Assembly: GCF_016495865.1 (NCBI RefSeq)
Contig: NZ_CP054706.1
Location: 1,488,001 to 1,552,000 of the forward strand
Reading direction: 5' to 3'
DNA length: 64,000 nucleotides
DNA from: Salicibibacter cibi
Lineage (GTDB): Bacteria; Bacillota; Bacilli; Bacillales; Marinococcaceae
Part shown: positions 59,939 through 64,000 of the stretch, piece after piece
How the letters are laid out: every line of letters begins with the position of its first letter
Numbering within the stretch: position 1 is the stretch's first letter
Made by a program: the position numbers and the translations under genes
Notes under the pieces: generated by a model
What the model saw: only the letters and a program-made list of their open reading frames with translations
What the model was told of the DNA's origin: nothing
Databases searched by the model: none

Positions 59939-61707
59939 TTTGGAGAAGTGTGGTTGGGAAGCTTTGGTTTACCATTTTACTCTTGGTAACGGCTGTGCTG
60001 ATCATTTTAATGGTATTATTGGATCAGTTTTTCGAGAACATGCATCTGAATCAAATCGAAGATGAATTAAGGAGCCATACTTCTTTCATCATCACACTCA
60101 TGGAAGAAGACGAGGAGACGCTCGATGACATGAACACCGTGCAACAACTGACCGAGACTTCCGGAACGCAAGCGATTATTTTCCGTAATGAAATGCCCTA
60201 TTGGAATTCGTTTCAGGGAGCCGAGGATGAGGTGGTGATCCCCCCTGTGCAACTGGCTGAAATCGAGGAAATAGCCTCGGCATTGGATGAGGGAGAGGCT
60301 GTCACAACCCAACTGATTTATGAAGACGCGGATGAAGAAGAAACGGATTTTATCGTCGTGGCGGCTCCTTTTCAAATGACAGATGGAGAAGACTATTCCC
60401 TGATGTTATACCAATCGCTCGGTGTAATGGAAGAAACGACGCAAGAAACAAGAAGGCTGATTTTTTTGGCGGGCGGCATAGGCTTTACATTGACAACATT
60501 TTTTGCTTTTTTTCTGTCATCAAGAGTAACCGCTCCATTGCGCAAAATGCGGCAGTCCGCCCTCGAAGTTGCAAAAGGGAACTTCGATACTCCTGTCCCG
60601 ATGATGACAAGAGATGAAATCGGCCTTTTGGCCATCGCCTTTAACCGTATGCGCCGACAGCTAAACAACAATTACGAAGCACTGAACCGGGAAAAAGAAC
60701 AACTGTCCAGAATATTAAGCAGCATGGTCGACGGTGTTATTACGTTGAACCGCCATGGCAACTTATTGGTGAGCAATCCGCCGGCTGATCAATTTTTACA
60801 AAGCTATCGCTATGAACAAGATGGCGAAACGATCGGGGAACGGATCCCCGAAGAAATAGAGGCATTGTTCCGGACGGTTGTGAGTACCGAAGAGGAACAA
60901 ACAACGGAAGTATATGTGCAGGGAAGAACGTTTGGGGTTTTGATGAGCCCGTTGTATCACGACAAGTTCGTCCGTGGGGTCGTGGCTGTCATTCGTGATA
61001 TGACGGAAGAGCGGCAAAACGATAAATTACGAAAAGACTTTATCGCCAATGTATCCCATGAGCTGCGCACACCCATCGCAATGTTACAGGGGTATAGTGA
61101 GGCAATGATCGATGATGTTGCCCAAAGTCGCGAAGAAGAAAAAGAGATGTCTCAAATCATCTACGACGAATCCCTTCGTATGGGTAGGTTGGTCAATGAA
61201 TTGTTGGATATGGCACGAATGGAATCCGGGCAATTGACGATGCTAATGGATCGGGTCGACTTGTTTGCCCTTTCCGGGAAAGTGTTTCGCAAATTCAAAC
61301 CGATGGCGGAAGACGCGAATGTCAAACTCTATTATGAGACGCATGGAACGGATCCGTGGGTAGATGCAGATGCGGATCGTATTGAGCAGGTGATGACCAA
61401 CTTGCTCCACAATGCGATTCGGCATACGAGCCATGAAGGCAGCGTGATGTTAAATGTCATCACCTGGGAAGAAAGTATACAGATTGAAGTGACGGATACA
61501 GGCGCAGGCATTCCGGAAAAAGATATACCGTTTGTGTTCGAGCGTTTCTATAAAGGGGACAAAGCGCGGACAAGAGACAAAAACAACGGCGGAACCGGAC
61601 TGGGGCTTGCCATTGTCAAAAATATCATTGACAACCACGGTGGCAAGTTATCTGTGCAAAGCAAGATCGATAAAGGTTCAACGTTTACGGTCTTATTGTA
61701 CCGATAA
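59935..61707 (+). CDS. resE: Sensor histidine kinase ResE
   Basis: 590 residues from ATG 59935 overlapping resD. Two membrane helices (about residues 9-30 and 168-190) enclose an acidic extracellular domain. Next are HAMP (about 190-245), PAS (about 255-355), HisKA with VSHELRTPIAMLQGY (phospho-His) and HATPase_c with LLHNAIRHT, DTGAGIPEKDIPFVFERFYK and GGTGLGLAIVKNI. It phosphorylates ResD in response to oxygen limitation and redox state. The next gene starts 15 bases after its stop. Confidence 0.96.
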   Translation: MIWRSVVGKLWFTILLLVTAVLIILMVLLDQFFENMHLNQIEDELRSHTSFIITLMEEDEETLDDMNTVQQLTETSGTQAIIFRNEMPYWNSFQGAEDEVVIPPVQLAEIEEIASALDEGEAVTTQLIYEDADEEETDFIVVAAPFQMTDGEDYSLMLYQSLGVMEETTQETRRLIFLAGGIGFTLTTFFAFFLSSRVTAPLRKMRQSALEVAKGNFDTPVPMMTRDEIGLLAIAFNRMRRQLNNNYEALNREKEQLSRILSSMVDGVITLNRHGNLLVSNPPADQFLQSYRYEQDGETIGERIPEEIEALFRTVVSTEEEQTTEVYVQGRTFGVLMSPLYHDKFVRGVVAVIRDMTEERQNDKLRKDFIANVSHELRTPIAMLQGYSEAMIDDVAQSREEEKEMSQIIYDESLRMGRLVNELLDMARMESGQLTMLMDRVDLFALSGKVFRKFKPMAEDANVKLYYETHGTDPWVDADADRIEQVMTNLLHNAIRHTSHEGSVMLNVITWEESIQIEVTDTGAGIPEKDIPFVFERFYKGDKARTRDKNNGGTGLGLAIVKNIIDNHGGKLSVQSKIDKGSTFTVLLYR

Positions 61708-61722
61708 AGGGAGAGGTCTTTT

Positions 61723-62688
61723 GTGCCAATGATAAGAAGCATGTACGCCTACCGTTCGTTTATGTTGTTATTGTTGCTGATCCTAACGGCTTGTGGGTCC
61801 CAAGAAACGGAAAACGAACAGATATCGGAGGACTCGGAAGACACGGGCAGCAGTCATTACCCGATAGAGGTTGAAGATGCCGATGGAAACGTTGCGCAAA
61901 TAACGAGGGAACCGGAACGCATCGTCAGCTTGATGCCAAGCAATACCGAAATCGTTTTTGCATTGGATGAGGGCGATGCGCTCGTGGGTGTAACGGATTT
62001 CGATGATTATCCCGAGGAGGCAGCATCTATTGAATCCGTTGGATCGGGAATGGAATTCGACGTGGAACGTGTCCTTGCCCTTGAGCCTGATCTTGTCTTG
62101 GATCATGCATCAAGCGGTGATGCTGCGGACGAAGGGCTAGAACAGTTGGAGAACGCAGGAATCGATGTGTTGACGGTCGCCGATCCCCACTCGTTACAGG
62201 AGGCTTATGGCGTTATTGAAGATGTGGGCACTGTCGTTAATCGTGAAGCGGAAGCCGAAGACATTATCCAAGGTATTGAAAGTGAAATCGAAGACATCCA
62301 ACAGGTCACAAACGAAATCCCGGAAGAGGAGCAAAAGCGGGTATGGATCGAAGTATCCGAAGACCCGGATCTTTATACGACGGGGAGCGATACGTTTATG
62401 GATGACATGTTGACAACCGTTGGCGCCAAAAATGCCGCAGAGGATAGCGAGGGATGGGTTGCGTATACGGAGGAAGACGCAGTTGCGTTGGATCCGGATG
62501 TAATCATTACGACTTATGGAGACGAAGAAACGATTATGGAAAGAGAGGGCTGGCAAGAAGTGACTGCGATTCAGGACGAGGCTGTCCATAGATTGGACGA
62601 GGATCTCTTATCCAGGCCCGGTCCGAGGCTCACAGAAGGACTTCGCACACTTGCCGAGCACATTTATGAAGACGAGTGGACAAACTGA
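61723..62688 (+). CDS. Substrate-binding lipoprotein of a BtuF-like ABC importer
   Basis: 321 residues from GTG 61723 behind GGGAGAGG. The signal peptide ends in a lipobox (LILTACGS). The helical-backbone binding-protein fold is visible: EPERIVSLMPSNTEIVFALDEGD, TDFDDYPEEA and DVERVLALEPDLVLDH. The PSNTEI..AL pattern is typical of cobalamin or cobinamide-binding BtuF/YvrC proteins, but iron-siderophore binding is possible. The mature protein is strikingly acidic. It lies 15 bases after resE without a terminator, so it may be expressed with the res genes. Confidence 0.88.
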   Translation: MPMIRSMYAYRSFMLLLLLILTACGSQETENEQISEDSEDTGSSHYPIEVEDADGNVAQITREPERIVSLMPSNTEIVFALDEGDALVGVTDFDDYPEEAASIESVGSGMEFDVERVLALEPDLVLDHASSGDAADEGLEQLENAGIDVLTVADPHSLQEAYGVIEDVGTVVNREAEAEDIIQGIESEIEDIQQVTNEIPEEEQKRVWIEVSEDPDLYTTGSDTFMDDMLTTVGAKNAAEDSEGWVAYTEEDAVALDPDVIITTYGDEETIMEREGWQEVTAIQDEAVHRLDEDLLSRPGPRLTEGLRTLAEHIYEDEWTN

Positions 62689-63790
62689 TCGCAAGCAAGC
62701 CCCACGCATGCTGTATGCCGTGGCAATTCTCTTCCCGGCAGTTATGATTGTTCTCGGCATATCGGCCGGAAGTCAGTCCATCGCCCCGCAGGAAGTGCTC
62801 ATGATTTTGGGTGCTTCTTTGTTCGGAACGGAATCGGCAGCCGTTGATGCAATCGAATCGCAAATTGTGATGGATATTCGGCTACCGCGAACGCTCCTCG
62901 CCTTTCTCGTTGGAGCAGCTTTGTCTGTTGCAGGTGCGGCATTTCAAGGGTTTTTGCGCAATCCCCTTGCCGACCCGTACACACTCGGCGTCTCTTCAGG
63001 GGCTGCTCTCGGAGCAGTCCTCGTCATTTTTTTTCAACTGACGATTCCGTTTCTAGGGAATTTCACCTTACCTGTGGTGAGCATCGGCAGCGCGCTCGTG
63101 ACGCTTTTGATTTTGTTGGCTTTTGCGAGGACCATGCGCCGTTCATTATCGGCGGAGACAATTATTTTAATCGGCATTATTATTAGCGCCTTCTTTGGCG
63201 CATTTTTGTCGTTATTGATCGCGCTTGCCGGCGAAGAATTGAGACAAGCCGTGCAGTGGTTGCTGGGTAGCGTCGGTATGCGCGGATGGAGTTATGTGCA
63301 TTTAATGGTCCCTTTTTTCCTTATCGGTGCATTGGTGTTGATAGGACATCTAAAGGAGTTGAATGCTTTTTCGTTCGGCTTGGATTTTGCGCGCAATGTC
63401 GGTGTCAGTGTGAAAAGAAGCGGGCTTTTGATATTGACGGGCGCTGCCGTTTTAACGGGCGCAGCGGTTTCCGTTGCAGGGACGATCGGTTTCGTGGGAC
63501 TTGTTGTCCCTCATTTTGTACGGATATTAACGGGCCCTGATCATCGTCATCTTTTGCCGGTGTCGATGTTCATCGGCGGAGGTTTTTTGATCGCGGCGGA
63601 TATCATCGCTCGTCTTGCGCTTGCACCCATGGAGTTGCCCATTGGGGTCATAACTGCACTCGTTGGCGCTCCGATTTTTGCTTATTTACTCATCAGGCAA
63701 CAACGTGTACAGGGGGATAACGGTGTTAAGGGCAGAAAGGATTACGGGCGGTTACGGTGGGCGGGCTGTCGTTCAAGATGTTTCGTTTAG
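62666..63790 (+). CDS. FecCD/BtuC-family ABC permease
   Basis: About 374 residues from ATG 62666; TTG 62651 and ATG 62708 are alternatives. A ten-helix permease with family text LPRTLLAFLVGAALSVAGAAFQGFLRNPLADPYTLGVSSGAALGAVLVI and GLVVPHFVRILTGPDHRHLLPVS (residues about 75-125 and 285-305). The last about 25 residues (after RQQRVQG) are Arg/Gly-rich and read over the start of the ATPase gene for 68 bases, unlike typical members that stop just before. One extra base in the GGGGG run at 63713-63717 would give an immediate stop, so an indel is possible. Confidence 0.88.
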   Translation: MKTSGQTDRKQAPRMLYAVAILFPAVMIVLGISAGSQSIAPQEVLMILGASLFGTESAAVDAIESQIVMDIRLPRTLLAFLVGAALSVAGAAFQGFLRNPLADPYTLGVSSGAALGAVLVIFFQLTIPFLGNFTLPVVSIGSALVTLLILLAFARTMRRSLSAETIILIGIIISAFFGAFLSLLIALAGEELRQAVQWLLGSVGMRGWSYVHLMVPFFLIGALVLIGHLKELNAFSFGLDFARNVGVSVKRSGLLILTGAAVLTGAAVSVAGTIGFVGLVVPHFVRILTGPDHRHLLPVSMFIGGGFLIAADIIARLALAPMELPIGVITALVGAPIFAYLLIRQQRVQGDNGVKGRKDYGRLRWAGCRSRCFV

Positions 63791-64000
63791 GATTGGCGAA
63801 GGAGAGATGCTCGGGATCATTGGCCCGAACGGGAGCGGGAAATCAACATTGCTGCAGCTTTGTATCGGCGCCTTGCCGTTAATGGACGGCGAGGTTTGGC
63901 TTAGCGGACATCGGTTACATACATACAAAGATAAGGAACGGGCGCGGTTGTTAGCTGTCGTGACCCAACAGGCATCTGTTTATTTTTCTTATACGGTACG
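63723..64000 (+). CDS. ABC transporter ATPase of the BtuD/FecE family (3' end outside window)
   Basis: The first 92 codons of the ATPase, starting at GTG 63723 within the permease 3' end. Walker A GPNGSGKSTLL is at about residue 36 and the Q-loop text VVTQQASV near residue 80. With the two upstream genes it forms a complete binding protein-permease-ATPase importer. Confidence 0.92.
   Translation, partial: MLRAERITGGYGGRAVVQDVSFRIGEGEMLGIIGPNGSGKSTLLQLCIGALPLMDGEVWLSGHRLHTYKDKERARLLAVVTQQASVYFSYTV

Overview
The window is a gene-dense stretch of a chromosome from a low-to-mid GC, endospore-forming member of the Bacillaceae. The evidence is the sporulation gene content (spoIIIA cluster, spoIVB, spo0A, spoIIM, spoIIAA-AB-sigF, two blocks of spoVA genes, dacF, dacB, spmA-spmB), frequent GTG/TTG starts, strong AGGAGG-type ribosome sites, and gene order that follows the Bacillus subtilis spoIIIA-to-resE region. 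Extracytoplasmic domains (SpoIIIAH, SpoIIIAG, ResB, the BtuF-like protein, DacF) are very rich in Glu/Asp, which would fit a halophile or alkaliphile; that is an inference. Nearly all genes are on the + strand. The minus-strand exceptions are yqzF, a Prli42-like peptide, uppP and mciZ.

Layout. 1-4.9 kb: spoIIIAA (cut by the window edge) to spoIIIAH. 5.2-13.7 kb: an unrecognised acidic protein where accB-accC are expected, then an Asp23 protein, nusB, folD, xseA, xseB, ispA, dxs, a TlyA-type methyltransferase and argR. 13.7-17.8 kb: recN, spoIVB, spo0A. 18.7-28.1 kb: yqzF, the sigma-54 activator bkdR, a sigma-54 promoter, the branched-chain keto-acid operon bcd-lpdV-bkdAA-bkdAB-bkdB (no ptb or buk), and brxB. 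28.4-31.9 kb: an unknown small protein, tRNA-Arg(CCG), an L,D-transpeptidase, a Prli42-like peptide, yaaR, a low-molecular-weight phosphatase and a fructosamine-kinase-like gene. 32-36.7 kb: uppP, a ResA/TlpA-like thioredoxin, mciZ, nudF, spoIIM, fur, yqzK, xerD. 36.9-39.7 kb: deoB and two tandem purine nucleoside phosphorylase genes. 40-46.5 kb: dacF, spoIIAA-AB-sigF, spoVAEA-spoVAF, lysA. 46.7-54.8 kb: orphan ribT, scpA-scpB, sodF, a sporulation lipoprotein with spoVAC-AD-AEB, dacB, spmA-spmB. 55.4-64 kb: rluB, resB-resC-resD-resE, and a BtuFCD-like ABC importer cut by the window edge.

How the genes work together. Much of the window serves sporulation: phosphorelay output (Spo0A), forespore sigma factor and its regulators (SpoIIAA/AB/SigF), septum and engulfment functions (SpoIIM, MciZ), the mother-cell/forespore channel (SpoIIIA), proteolytic signalling (SpoIVB), dipicolinate transport (SpoVA) and cortex peptidoglycan (DacB, DacF, SpmA/B). 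The rest is core metabolism: folate one-carbon, isoprenoid synthesis, branched-chain amino-acid catabolism, nucleoside salvage and respiration control.

Notable points. (1) Two short non-coding mobile elements with imperfect terminal inverted repeats and exact 8-bp target duplications flank yqzF-bkdR. One sits inside a second repeat family, between the bkd sigma-54 promoter and bcd. (2) spoIIIAF and sodF appear to start at AUC and AUU behind strong ribosome sites. (3) Expected neighbours are missing from several conserved clusters (accBC, ptb/buk, resA, the rib genes, spoVAA/AB), and the spoVA operon is split. (4) The second purine nucleoside phosphorylase has changed base-recognition residues. 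(5) Two very short genes were found by eye: mciZ (40 aa) and a Prli42-like peptide (30 aa). Several dispersed hairpin-forming repeat families occupy most of the longer intergenic gaps.
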